A DNA stretch of 64,000 nt from NCBI GenBank assembly GCA_905480545.1, contig CAJQQR010000085.1, forward strand, positions 1-64,000, written 5' to 3'. This document shows positions 1 through 5,762 of the stretch, piece by piece. The notes below the pieces were generated by a model. The model saw only the letters and a list, made by a program, of their open reading frames with translations, made no database searches and had not been told where the DNA came from. The position numbers and the translations under genes are program-made. The stretch's first letter is position 1; each line of letters starts with the position of its first letter. Origin of the DNA: an uncultured Pirellulaceae bacterium. GTDB lineage: Bacteria; Planctomycetota; Planctomycetia; Pirellulales; Pirellulaceae.

Positions 1-2
1 CT

Positions 3-251
3 ATTCCGCAGGTTAAAGTGACATTGGAAATTTGCAATGGTGATCGACCGGTGTTTTTTACCGGAATTATTGCCAAGCAAGTTCGCGCTGATTGGATCAC
101 GCTTGAGATTCCTCCGTTGGATGCTTGGCGAAAGGAGATGAGCTGGCTCACGCCGCCGCAAAGAACTCGCTTTCAGCAAGCCGAGTTCTTTGCCATGCTG
201 CAGAGGGAGATTCCGAAACGGATCCAGCTGCTGCGAAGCAAAAAGCAATAA
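3..251 (+). CDS. C-terminal part of an unidentified protein (cut by window edge)
   Basis: The reading frame is open from the window edge to a TAA at 249-251, so this is most likely the last 82 or so residues of a longer gene. A GTG at 18 could be a start but nothing marks it as one. The visible part has a beta-rich stretch (VTLEICNGDRPVFFTG) followed by a basic helical tail containing PPLDAWRKEMSWLTPPQRTRF and ending RIQLLRSKKQ. I do not recognise the family. It shows no tyrosine-recombinase C-terminal motif, so it is not evidence for an integron integrase, although it sits just left of the cassette array. Confidence 0.5.
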   Translation: MPQVKVTLEICNGDRPVFFTGIIAKQVRADWITLEIPPLDAWRKEMSWLTPPQRTRFQQAEFFAMLQREIPKRIQLLRSKKQ

Positions 252-497
252 CGACTTCCCCAAGTCGTTTCAAATTAACCCAAAACCACAAAACGCGTTG
301 GATAGAATCTTATCGTTCCGTACGCTGCTGCTTACATCGCAAGAAAATGCAGAAAGTCAGCCGAATTTAGCTTGAGGTCGACCCCAAAAAGCACGAAAAT
401 ATCAGCGAAGAAATAATTTTAAAAAAATGGCGATCGCCAAAGTGTCGAACCATCGTTCGGTTCCCATACTTTCAGACACTTTGGCTGCCAGAAAAAC
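252..497. other. Intergenic stretch at the left border of the cassette array
   Basis: No convincing gene lies here. It is A-rich around 398-428 and ends in a two-tier hairpin (436-485). It shares none of the conserved attC block found at 1078, 1920, 2660, 3379 and 4077. The first cassette boundary at 498 is therefore not preceded by an attC of the same family. An attI-like site or the chromosomal flank is the natural reading. Confidence 0.5.
436..485. other. Two-tier hairpin next to the first cassette boundary
   Basis: A perfect 11-bp inverted repeat, GCCAAAGTGTC (436-446) and GACACTTTGGC (475-485), encloses a second inverted repeat, GAACC (447-451) and GGTTC (459-463). No T-tract follows, so it is a poor rho-independent terminator. 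It ends 12 bases before the GTT at 498 that opens the array. It may be a divergent recombination-site stem or a processing hairpin of the upstream gene; the sequence does not decide between these. Confidence 0.5.
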
Positions 498-508
498 GTT
501 AGACGACC
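498..508 (+). other. First cassette boundary (R'-like GTTAGACGACC)
   Basis: The 11 bases are exactly complementary to the R'' arm at 1064-1074, so recombination by the integron pathway would cut between G498 and T499. The toxin stop codon begins at the next base (509-511). The sequence to the left does not match the attC family, so this may be the attI/cassette junction. Confidence 0.6.
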
Positions 509-793
509 TCAGAGTTTGGTGATGTTACGATCCCCCGGGATGACTCGTAGGATTTCTACGGTGTCGCCATGTTTACGATGGAAGGTGACGTAACGTCCTA
601 TGAAGTTCCAACGCACATCGCTTCCCAAGAGCGGACGTAATTCACCCATTTCCGGTTGCGACGCCAAAAGCAAACACTTCGCTTCAATCTTTTCAACCCA
701 AGACACAGCTGCGTCTGGCTTATCTCGCGAAATGAATTGCAGAATGTCAATCAAATCTCGACGTGCGGCTGTCGAATAGAGGGGTTTCGTCAT
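509..793 (-). CDS. parE: ParE/RelE-family toxin, cassette 1
   Basis: A 94-aa protein of the ParE/RelE toxin superfamily. Members either inhibit DNA gyrase (ParE) or cleave mRNA on the ribosome (RelE); which applies cannot be told from sequence alone. Family features visible are an N-terminal helix pair with RDLIDILQFISRDKPDAA, then WVEKIEAKCLLLASQPEMGELRP, then beta strands ending FIGRYVTFHRKHGDTVEILRVIPGDRNI. It overlaps the antitoxin by 4 nt (ATGA at 790-793), so the two are translationally coupled. The stop codon abuts the cassette boundary at 498-508. It is close in pattern to the toxins at 2793-3086 and 3512-3796, which suggests cassette duplication or repeated capture of one family. Confidence 0.85.
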   Translation of the reverse strand: MTKPLYSTAARRDLIDILQFISRDKPDAAVSWVEKIEAKCLLLASQPEMGELRPLLGSDVRWNFIGRYVTFHRKHGDTVEILRVIPGDRNITKL

Positions 794-1026
794 CCGTTGG
801 TTGCTTCTGCTGCCATTGCCTTCAATTGTGCGAACACTGTGTCGTGATCGTGCAACTCTCCATTATCGGCTTGGTCAATTCCGACCTGTACTGCTTCGCG
901 CAGCTTCTCATTCGATACCAACAGACGCACCCCTTCGGATACGGCCTCTTGAATCGAACCAAACCTGCCGTTACTGACCAATGCCTCAATGGCCGACCGT
1001 TGATCTTGTGGTAATTGGATGTCCAT
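790..1026 (-). CDS. parD: ParD-like antitoxin, cassette 1
   Basis: About 78 aa from the ATG at 1026; a GTG at 1035 is an alternative that adds three residues. It has a short N-terminal strand (MDIQLPQDQ), then a helix-turn pattern typical of ribbon-helix-helix ParD antitoxins (AIEALVSNGRFGSIQEAVSEGVRLL), then an acidic C-terminal tail that would wrap the toxin. It precedes the toxin with a 4-nt overlap, the usual antitoxin-first order. The start lies about 40 bases inside the R'' arm of attC 1, so its promoter must lie in or beside that attC or in the neighbouring cassette. Such antitoxins usually autorepress the operon together with the toxin. Confidence 0.8.
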   Translation of the reverse strand: MDIQLPQDQRSAIEALVSNGRFGSIQEAVSEGVRLLVSNEKLREAVQVGIDQADNGELHDHDTVFAQLKAMAAEATNG

Positions 1027-1063
1027 TTTGCTCACTCGGATGGATACTCAAACACGACGCGAC

Positions 1064-1208
1064 GGTCGTCTAACATGGTTTTTACGCAGGGCCCTTCGGG
1101 TACACCTTCGATGTGGTGCTGGCCTCGCTCTCATTATACAATCAAATCTGATTGAGGACATCTTCGCGTTGAAAGCGGCGGTGTCGTAAAAACCTTCCGT
1201 TGTCGGTC
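1064..1208 (+). repeat. attC site 1
   Basis: R'' GGTCGTCTAAC (1064-1074), spacer, L'' GGTTTTTACG (1077-1086), a conserved stem with mini-hairpin GCCCTTCGGG (1091-1100), a central loop CAATCA/TGATTG (about 1139-1153), L' CGTAAAAACC (1185-1194), and R' GTTGTCGGTC starting at 1199. Taking L'' as TTTTTACG and L' as CGTAAAAA, the spacers are 4 and 6 nt. The canonical attC asymmetry is 5 and 6 nt, with the larger spacer on the R' side, so this supports left-to-right orientation. R'' matches the cassette 1 start perfectly over 11 bases. Confidence 0.78.
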
Positions 1209-1213
1209 AGAGA

Positions 1214-1909
1214 GTGAATGAAATACGGCGTCCTATTTTCAGCGCTGTCACTTCTTCTCGCCTTCTCGCCTTCTACGCATTCGCGTCCGGCGGCTGGTTC
1301 CTGCTGCTTGCGTGGCCCGCGATCAGCTTCGGCGTCATTGGCCTCGCTTACCTAACCTTCGGTCATCGCGTCTTTGGGAAACGCCCCGATGGCTCAATGG
1401 CGTTTGCTTCGGTTGCGATTCTGCTTCCGTACTTGCTCTACCTGTGGGGCGTATGGCACATCATTCGTCTGTTATCCCGGGAACCCGCACACAACACACT
1501 GGTTGACGGCGTTCTTATTGGTCGTCGCCTCCTTGCGGCCGAACTTCCTGCTGGCACGCAAACCGTCGTTGACCTCACTTCCGAATTCCCCGAACCTTCA
1601 GCACTGCGATCTGTGTCCAACTATGTCGCTGCACCAATGCTGGACGCTTCCGTGCTACCACCAGAATCGTTGGCTGATCTGGCCTCTCAAATTGCAACTG
1701 CCGAAACGCCCCTGTACATTCACTGTGCACAGGGTCACGGTCGAACCGGACTGGTGGCCGCACTTTTTCTTCTGGCACATGGCGACGCTGACACCCCTGA
1801 CACAGCGATTGAAATGATCCAATCATCACGTCCGTTGGTCGGCCTGAATGGCGTTCAGCGTGCCTCCTTGTTGGCCGCGTCAAAACTGCTGCCATCCAGC
1901 GCGGTCTGA
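1214..1909 (+). CDS. Membrane-anchored tyrosine/dual-specificity phosphatase-like protein, cassette 2
   Basis: 231 aa. Two hydrophobic segments (about residues 17-45 and 62-85) are followed by a soluble domain. The soluble domain carries the cysteine phosphatase P-loop HCAQGHGRTG near residues 169-178, which fits the CX5R signature of DSP/PTP enzymes. The active-site loop should therefore face the cytoplasm, where it would remove phosphate from a protein or small-molecule substrate; the substrate is unknown. The start codon is 6 bases after the cassette boundary arm, and the stop TGA (1907-1909) lies inside the R'' arm of attC 2, so the gene fills its cassette exactly. It is the only plus-strand gene in the array. 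By eye it is more GC-rich than its neighbours, which fits separate ancestry. Confidence 0.75.
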   Translation: MNEIRRPIFSAVTSSRLLAFYAFASGGWFLLLAWPAISFGVIGLAYLTFGHRVFGKRPDGSMAFASVAILLPYLLYLWGVWHIIRLLSREPAHNTLVDGVLIGRRLLAAELPAGTQTVVDLTSEFPEPSALRSVSNYVAAPMLDASVLPPESLADLASQIATAETPLYIHCAQGHGRTGLVAALFLLAHGDADTPDTAIEMIQSSRPLVGLNGVQRASLLAASKLLPSSAV

Positions 1910-2055
1910 CCGACAACATGGTTTTTACGCTGAGGCCCTTCGGGCACACCTTGGCTCTTTGGCAACGGGCCTTGGCCTTGGTACAATTTCACGTAATTCA
2001 GACATCGTTCGATTCGTTGAGGACGGGTGTCGTAAAAACCTTCCGTTGTCGGTCG
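1905..2055 (+). repeat. attC site 2
   Basis: R'' arm TCTGACCGACAAC (1905-1917), L'' GGTTTTTACG, mini-hairpin GCCCTTCGGGC (1935-1945), L' CGTAAAAACC (2031-2040), TTCC spacer, and R' GTTGTCGGTC at 2045. The R'' arm is a perfect 13-base complement of the start of cassette 2 (1199-1211). The middle differs from the other attCs (TTGGCTCTTTGG instead of TTCGATGTGG), so it is the most divergent stem of the family. Confidence 0.76.
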
Positions 2056-2379
2056 CTAGTTCTTTGTGATTTCGACGTCCATGTCCTGGCCGCCACGCAA
2101 GACTCGAACGACCTCGATCGCATCCTCTCTTTCGATGTAGAACACGACATGGTTGCGGAAATCCTTCACCAGCTTCGTCCGCACGCCCGCAAGATCGGGC
2201 ACACTTGTGACAAACGGAGAGACACTTTCGGGGAACAATGCCAAGCCCTTGATTGTTTGTTCGGCTCTTTCAAGAAATCGCAGCGCGGCATCAATACTGC
2301 CGTCCGCAATGTACATTGCGTGCAATTCGACATCCTCGATGGCCTTGGGCCGTCGAGTAATTGGTTTCCGATTCGACAA
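2056..2379 (-). CDS. ParE/RelE-like toxin, cassette 3 (different subfamily)
   Basis: 107 aa. The pattern fits the ParE/RelE superfamily: a helical N-terminal half with IDAALRFLERAEQTIKGLALFPES, then KLVKDFRNHVVFYIEREDAIEVVRVLRGGQDMD near the C-terminus. It is clearly more distant from the three other toxins of the array. The start is a TTG directly after the antitoxin TAA (no gap), and the stop lies next to the R' arm at 2045-2055. The molecular target (gyrase or mRNA) cannot be told. Confidence 0.78.
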   Translation of the reverse strand: MSNRKPITRRPKAIEDVELHAMYIADGSIDAALRFLERAEQTIKGLALFPESVSPFVTSVPDLAGVRTKLVKDFRNHVVFYIEREDAIEVVRVLRGGQDMDVEITKN

Positions 2380-2619
2380 TTATTTGACGCTTTTTGAAAC
2401 GACGCGTTCTCTAATTGCCTGCCACTCTGCATCCGTCCACGGTTCAGCCTCGCCGCTCGATATGCCTGCCATTAGAGCTTGTTCAATCTCGCCTTGCTTT
2501 TCGTTGGCAGCTGCTACCAGCGCGACAATGAATTCACTCGGATTTGCGTATCCGCCCTCTTTGGTTCCTTGATCTACGAATTGCTTCAGATGATCTGGTA
2601 ACTCGATTGGTACATTCAT
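2380..2619 (-). CDS. Antitoxin partner of cassette 3
   Basis: 79 aa. It starts MNVPIELPDHLKQFVDQG with a later NPSEFIVALVAAANEKQGEIEQAL segment, the strand-helix-helix pattern of ParD/CopG-type antitoxins, and has an acidic C-terminal part (SSGEAEPWTDAEWQ). It sits directly upstream of the toxin with no intergenic base and presumably neutralises it by binding and represses the shared promoter. The start is about 27 bases inside the R'' arm of attC 3, the same layout as the other three modules. Confidence 0.75.
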   Translation of the reverse strand: MNVPIELPDHLKQFVDQGTKEGGYANPSEFIVALVAAANEKQGEIEQALMAGISSGEAEPWTDAEWQAIRERVVSKSVK

Positions 2620-2644
2620 TGAATTAACACTTTCTCGTATGGTC

Positions 2645-2793
2645 CGCGACCTACAACATAGTTTTTACGCTAAGGCCCTGCGGGCACACCTTCGATGTGG
2701 TACTGACTTCGCTACCATTGTACAATCAATCCGAATTCAATCCACCTTCGCTTTGGTTGCAACGGTGTCGTAAAAACCTTCCGTTGTGCGACC
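2645..2793 (+). repeat. attC site 3
   Basis: R'' arm GCGACCTACAAC (2646-2657), L'' GTTTTTACG (2661-2669), mini-hairpin GCCCTGCGGGC, conserved TTCGATGTGG block, L' CGTAAAAACC (2769-2778), TTCC spacer, and R' GTTGTGCGACC at 2783. R'' matches the start of cassette 3 (2045) with one mismatch in 12. The toxin stop codon of cassette 4 (2793-2795) touches the R' arm. Confidence 0.76.
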
Positions 2794-3086
2794 TAGATGT
2801 TTCGCATGTCACGATTGCCGTGAATGACGCGAGACACCTCGATGCCCCCTTCGGTCGCGCGGAAGAAAATCACGTAGTCTCCAACGCTGATTGACCGGGC
2901 ACCTGGTACACCAAATTTTGGTCGCAATTCGCCCATGTTAGGCTGGTTCGCAATTGCTTCGCACGTCTCCCGAATCTTGCGCAACCAATTACGTGCCGCC
3001 TCCGGCTTGTCCCTCGCGATATATTCAACAATGCCGAATAAATCGTCGTCCGCCTCCGGTGCGTAGGTAACGTTTACCATTACCAT
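2793..3086 (-). CDS. parE: ParE-family toxin, cassette 4
   Basis: 97 aa ParE/RelE-superfamily protein. Visible conserved features are ADDDLFGIVEYIARDKPEAA, then NWLRKIRETCEAIANQPNMGELRP, then SVGDYVIFFRATEGGIEVSR and HGNRD. It shares the DKPxAA, IExxC, MGELRP and YVIFFR-type motifs with the toxins of cassettes 1 and 5. It overlaps the antitoxin stop by one base (TAATG at 3086). It would act in the cytoplasm as the stable toxin of a type II module. Confidence 0.85.
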   Translation of the reverse strand: MVMVNVTYAPEADDDLFGIVEYIARDKPEAARNWLRKIRETCEAIANQPNMGELRPKFGVPGARSISVGDYVIFFRATEGGIEVSRVIHGNRDMRNI

Positions 3087-3328
3087 TAGCCTTTGCCATT
3101 TTCAATTTCGCGAATTCGCTCTTCCGCACGTTGGTAGACAGTTTCGGCTGGAACACCTTTTCCGGCATCCAATTGATCGAATCCCTTTCGTGCTTCAGCG
3201 TGGAGCGTTTCCCTCGCTTGTAACAAACGCAATCCTTCCGCCAGCACATCGGACTCGTTCAGGAACCTCTTTTCGGAGACCATTCGTTGAACGAACGGGA
3301 CCAAATCGCTTGGTATTTCTGTTGTCAT
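3086..3328 (-). CDS. parD: ParD-like antitoxin, cassette 4
   Basis: 80 aa. It begins with a ParD-like MTTEIPSDLVPFVQRMVSEK strand-helix, followed by NESDVLAEGLRLLQARE, the family's hallmark second helix. The C-terminal tail is charged and ends IREIENGKG. It is translationally coupled to the toxin downstream by a one-base overlap. The start lies about 37 bases from the R'' arm of attC 4. Confidence 0.82.
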   Translation of the reverse strand: MTTEIPSDLVPFVQRMVSEKRFLNESDVLAEGLRLLQARETLHAEARKGFDQLDAGKGVPAETVYQRAEERIREIENGKG

Positions 3329-3364
3329 GACTATCTCGATTTTGACCTGATTGGCTGCGCTACC

Positions 3365-3511
3365 GGTCGTAGAACATGGTTTTTACGCAAGGCCCCTTCG
3401 GGGACATCTTCGGCGTGGTTTTGACGGCGACTCCATTATACAATTAAATTAGATTCACAACATCTTCGCTTCGGCTGCGTTGATGTCGTAAAAACCTTCA
3501 GTTGTGCGTCC
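3365..3511 (+). repeat. attC site 4
   Basis: R'' arm GGTCGTAGAAC (3365-3375), L'' GGTTTTTACG (3378-3387), mini-hairpin GGCCCCTTCGGGG, ATTATACAATTAAATT centre, L' CGTAAAAACC (3487-3496), and R' GTTGTGCGTCC at 3501. R'' pairs with the start of cassette 4 (2783) with two mismatches in 11, a weaker match than in cassettes 1-3. Confidence 0.76.
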
Positions 3512-3796
3512 CTAGAGTGAACGGATGTCGCGATCTTCATCGACGACTCGCGCGACTTCGATACCGCTCTTGATTTGTCTAAAGAATATCAGGTAGCGAC
3601 CAACAACGCAGCTGCGGATGTGTGGGCCGTACTCAGGTCGTCGTTCGCCAAACTCTGGCGTGGTTGCAATAAGCTTGCACTTCTCTTCGATTTTTTCGAC
3701 CCAATTTGCGGCGGCGATGGGCTTGTCGCGTGGGATGTAATCGTAGAAGTCCGACAGATCCTGCTGGGCGGACGGGGCGATCATCAATTTTGCCAT
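3512..3796 (-). CDS. parE: ParE-family toxin, cassette 5
   Basis: 94 aa. The protein reads APSAQQDLSDFYDYIPRDKP, then NWVEKIEEKCKLIATTPEFGERRP, then GRYLIFFRQIKSGIEVARVVDEDRDIRSL, the same motif set as the toxins of cassettes 1 and 4. The stop TAG (3512-3514 on the complement) touches the R' arm at 3501-3511. It overlaps the antitoxin gene by one base (TAATG). It is a type II toxin; gyrase is the family's best-known target but this is not provable here. Confidence 0.86.
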   Translation of the reverse strand: MAKLMIAPSAQQDLSDFYDYIPRDKPIAAANWVEKIEEKCKLIATTPEFGERRPEYGPHIRSCVVGRYLIFFRQIKSGIEVARVVDEDRDIRSL

Positions 3797-4038
3797 TAAT
3801 CGGCTGACTCCAATGCCTTCTTTGCGCGTTCCCGCAACTCTGCGAACACCACCTCACCATCGATTCCCTGGCCCGCGTCCAGTTCATCAATTCCCTCTTG
3901 GATTTCCGCCCGCAACTGTTGCTGGCTTCGCAATAATTGCACGCCGGCAGCCACGGCTGCTTCTGCAGATTCAAACTGTCCAGATGCCACCAATCCCTCG
4001 ACGAATTGAATCGCATCGGAACTGAACTGAATATTCAT
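3796..4038 (-). CDS. parD: ParD-like antitoxin, cassette 5
   Basis: 80 aa from the ATG at 4038. This start is chosen because a good GGAGG Shine-Dalgarno lies just upstream (complement of about 4041-4046), and because a longer reading from 4068 would run into the attC R'' arm. It has a ParD-type N-terminus (MNIQFSSDAIQFVEGLVASG) and the AEAAVAAGVQLLRSQQQL helix typical of the family, then an acidic tail (GIDELDAGQGIDGEVVF). It is coupled by a one-base overlap to the toxin. Confidence 0.85.
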   Translation of the reverse strand: MNIQFSSDAIQFVEGLVASGQFESAEAAVAAGVQLLRSQQQLRAEIQEGIDELDAGQGIDGEVVFAELRERAKKALESAD

Positions 4039-4061
4039 GGAGTCCTCCAACCGGCGGTACC

Positions 4062-4200
4062 GGGTCACGCAACATCGGTTTTACGCAATGGCCCTTCGGG
4101 CACACCTTCGATGTGGTGAAGGCCAAGCTGGCGTTATATAATCAGACGATGTTAGCGACATCATCGCGTCGGTAGCGTAGATAACTGCCGCTATGTGCAC
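4062..4200 (+). repeat. attC site 5, decayed right half
   Basis: The left half is intact: R'' ending ACGCAAC (4067-4073), L'' GGTTTTACGC (4077-4086), mini-hairpin GCCCTTCGGGC (4091-4101) and TTCGATGTGG. The right half has drifted: where others read CGTAAAAACCTTCCGTTG it reads CGTAGATAACTGCCGCTA, so the GTT crossover triplet is lost. R'' matches the cassette 5 start (3501) only with gaps. It is the terminal, probably inactive site of the array. Confidence 0.65.
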
Positions 4201-4258
4201 TGGCCGCATGGTTGATTGCTGAGCTTTGAGTGCGGTTCAATATCAAAAGGAGTCAAGG

Positions 4259-5443
4259 ATGCAACGACGTGAATTTGTTGGTGGCGTAGCTGTAACATCT
4301 TTGTTGGGTTCATCCGCGTTCTGCGCCGGTTCAACAGAATCAAAATTTCGAGTCGGTGTTATTGGGCACACTGGCCGCGGAGACTATGGTCACGGTCTGG
4401 ATACCGTTTGGAAACGGGTTGCAGAGACTCAGATCGTTGCTGTAGCTGATGGTAATGAAAAAGGTCTAGCTAAGGCAAAGGAAAAGACGGGTGCGTTGAA
4501 TGGGTACACCGACTATCGGAAAATGCTGACGGAACAGAGGCCTGATATTGTTGCGGTGTGTCCTCGCCATCCGGACCAGCATGCGGAAATGGCGATCGCT
4601 GCAGCTCAGGCCGGTGCGAAAGGTATCTACTGCGAGAAGCCGTTTGTTCGGACTCCGGCCGAAGCGGATGCGGTGATTGCCGCTTGTGAAAAACACGGCA
4701 CAAAATTGGCTGTTGCCCATCGCAATAGGTACCACCCAGCCATGCAAACGATCGGCAAGCTGATTGCTGGCAAGGCGATTGGTCGAATTCTTGAAATTCG
4801 TGGTCGCGGCAAAGGTGATCGACGTGGAGGCGGAGAGGATCTATGGGTTTTGGGCTGTCATATTTTTAACATGATCAACTACTTTGCCGGCGCGCCAAGT
4901 TCGTGTTCGGCTGTAATGTTGCAAGGCGGTCGCGACGTCGTGGCTGCCGACGTCAGACCGGGTAATGAAGCGTTGGGTCCACTGGCGGGGAATGAAATTC
5001 ACGCCCGGTACGAAATGGAACGGGGGATCATTGCGTACTTTGATTCGATTGCGAACGACGGTACGAAGAACCAGGGCTTTGGTTTGCAGATCGTCGGCAG
5101 TGAGGGGCGGATCTTGGTGCAGGCGGACTTGAATCCCGTGGCATACTTGCAGCGCGGCAACCCTTTTTCACCAGCCAGGCCCAATGCCTGGGAGCCGATT
5201 ACCTCAGATGGCGTGGGTGAGTCAAATGTTGACGATGTCAGTTTTGATCTTGTGAGTCACCACGTCACGGCGGCGCAAGATCTGGTCAGTGCGATTGGAA
5301 GCAACCGAGCTCCGTTGTGTGACGCGACGCAGGGGCGGACGACAGTTGAAATGATCTGCGCGGTGTTTGATTCTCATCGGCGCGGCGGGAGGGCTGTTTC
5401 GTTCCCGTTGGAGGAACGCGGGAATCCGTTGAGGAAATTTTAG
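4259..5443 (+). CDS. Gfo/Idh/MocA-family oxidoreductase with Tat signal
   Basis: 394 aa from the ATG at 4259, chosen because AAAGGAG sits just upstream. It starts with a twin-arginine signal (MQRREFVGGVAVTSLLG, then SSAFCAG), so it is exported folded with its cofactor. The NAD(P)-binding fold starts at FRVGVIGHTGRGDYG. CEKPF near residue 125 is the family's conserved EKP motif, followed by a C-terminal alpha/beta domain (GCHIFNMINYFAGAP). Members oxidise or reduce sugars and related polyols; the substrate is not predictable. It is the first gene right of the cassette array and is not itself in a cassette. Confidence 0.85.
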   Translation: MQRREFVGGVAVTSLLGSSAFCAGSTESKFRVGVIGHTGRGDYGHGLDTVWKRVAETQIVAVADGNEKGLAKAKEKTGALNGYTDYRKMLTEQRPDIVAVCPRHPDQHAEMAIAAAQAGAKGIYCEKPFVRTPAEADAVIAACEKHGTKLAVAHRNRYHPAMQTIGKLIAGKAIGRILEIRGRGKGDRRGGGEDLWVLGCHIFNMINYFAGAPSSCSAVMLQGGRDVVAADVRPGNEALGPLAGNEIHARYEMERGIIAYFDSIANDGTKNQGFGLQIVGSEGRILVQADLNPVAYLQRGNPFSPARPNAWEPITSDGVGESNVDDVSFDLVSHHVTAAQDLVSAIGSNRAPLCDATQGRTTVEMICAVFDSHRRGGRAVSFPLEERGNPLRKF

Positions 5444-5483
5444 ACGTGGTTGTGATGTCCGGCTGACGATGCAGCTTTGTGCG

Positions 5484-5500
5484 ACGGACTTTCAGTCCGT
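5484..5500. repeat. Short perfect hairpin ACGGACT-TTC-AGTCCGT
   Basis: Seven-base arms with a 3-base loop, about 40 bp downstream of the oxidoreductase stop. No T-tract follows. It resembles the short extragenic palindromes that recur in planctomycete genomes, but only this copy was noticed in the window. Confidence 0.4.
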
Positions 5501-5594
5501 GATACACCAAAAAAGACGGAACTGTCTTATTCGGACCGGTCAGAAAAGCGTCATTGCTCACTCTTCGCGTTGCGGATCCTGTTTCTCAACATGT

Positions 5595-5645
5595 ATTTCC
5601 CGGTGTAGGGCATTTCCCGGTATAGGGCATTTCCCAGCGTAGGGC
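5595..5645. repeat. Three tandem copies of a 17-bp unit
   Basis: Units are ATTTCCCGGTGTAGGGC (5595-5611), ATTTCCCGGTATAGGGC (5612-5628) and ATTTCCCAGCGTAGGGC (5629-5645). Copies differ at one to three positions. Confidence 0.8.
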
Positions 5646-5762
5646 ATCTGTCGTAAGCTGGTCAAAATCGCCGGCAGCGAGTGCGAGAAGGCGCGTGCGT
5701 GCCATGCTCGATGTTGTATTCGACCACAGAGTCTATCTCCTTGACGCCAACGCCTCGGAAGC

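Larger units (their letters stand above)
498..4200 (+). mobile_element. Integron-type gene cassette array (five cassettes, no integrase in window)
   Basis: Five modules (about 499-1199, 1200-2045, 2046-2783, 2784-3501, 3502-4195) each end on the right in a roughly 145-bp imperfect palindrome of one family. The outer arms end AAC on the left and begin GTT on the right. The inner arms are GGTTTTTACG and CGTAAAAACC, and the centre is a long stem. The start of each module is complementary to the left outer arm of its own palindrome: GTTAGACGACC at 498 with GGTCGTCTAAC at 1064, and GTTGTCGGTCAGA at 1199 with TCTGACCGACAAC at 1905. This is the signature of cassette circularisation and insertion at G^TT. 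Contents are four toxin-antitoxin pairs and one phosphatase. I place attI to the left because all five cassettes then own a same-family attC and arm matches decay left to right. This could be a CALIN or part of a sedentary chromosomal integron. Confidence 0.8.

Noticed and set aside
1064-1208. Rho-independent terminators at the ends of the TA modules
   Set aside because: The palindromes are long and imperfect, lack a terminal T-tract in the required place and share R/L arm architecture with matching cassette starts, which fits attC much better.
498-4200. CRISPR array
   Set aside because: The repeats are about 145 bp, imperfect palindromes, and separate genes of 0.7-0.85 kb rather than 30-40-bp spacers.
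498-4200. Composite transposon or prophage island
   Set aside because: No transposase, phage structural gene or target-site duplication is visible around the region; boundaries are attC arms.
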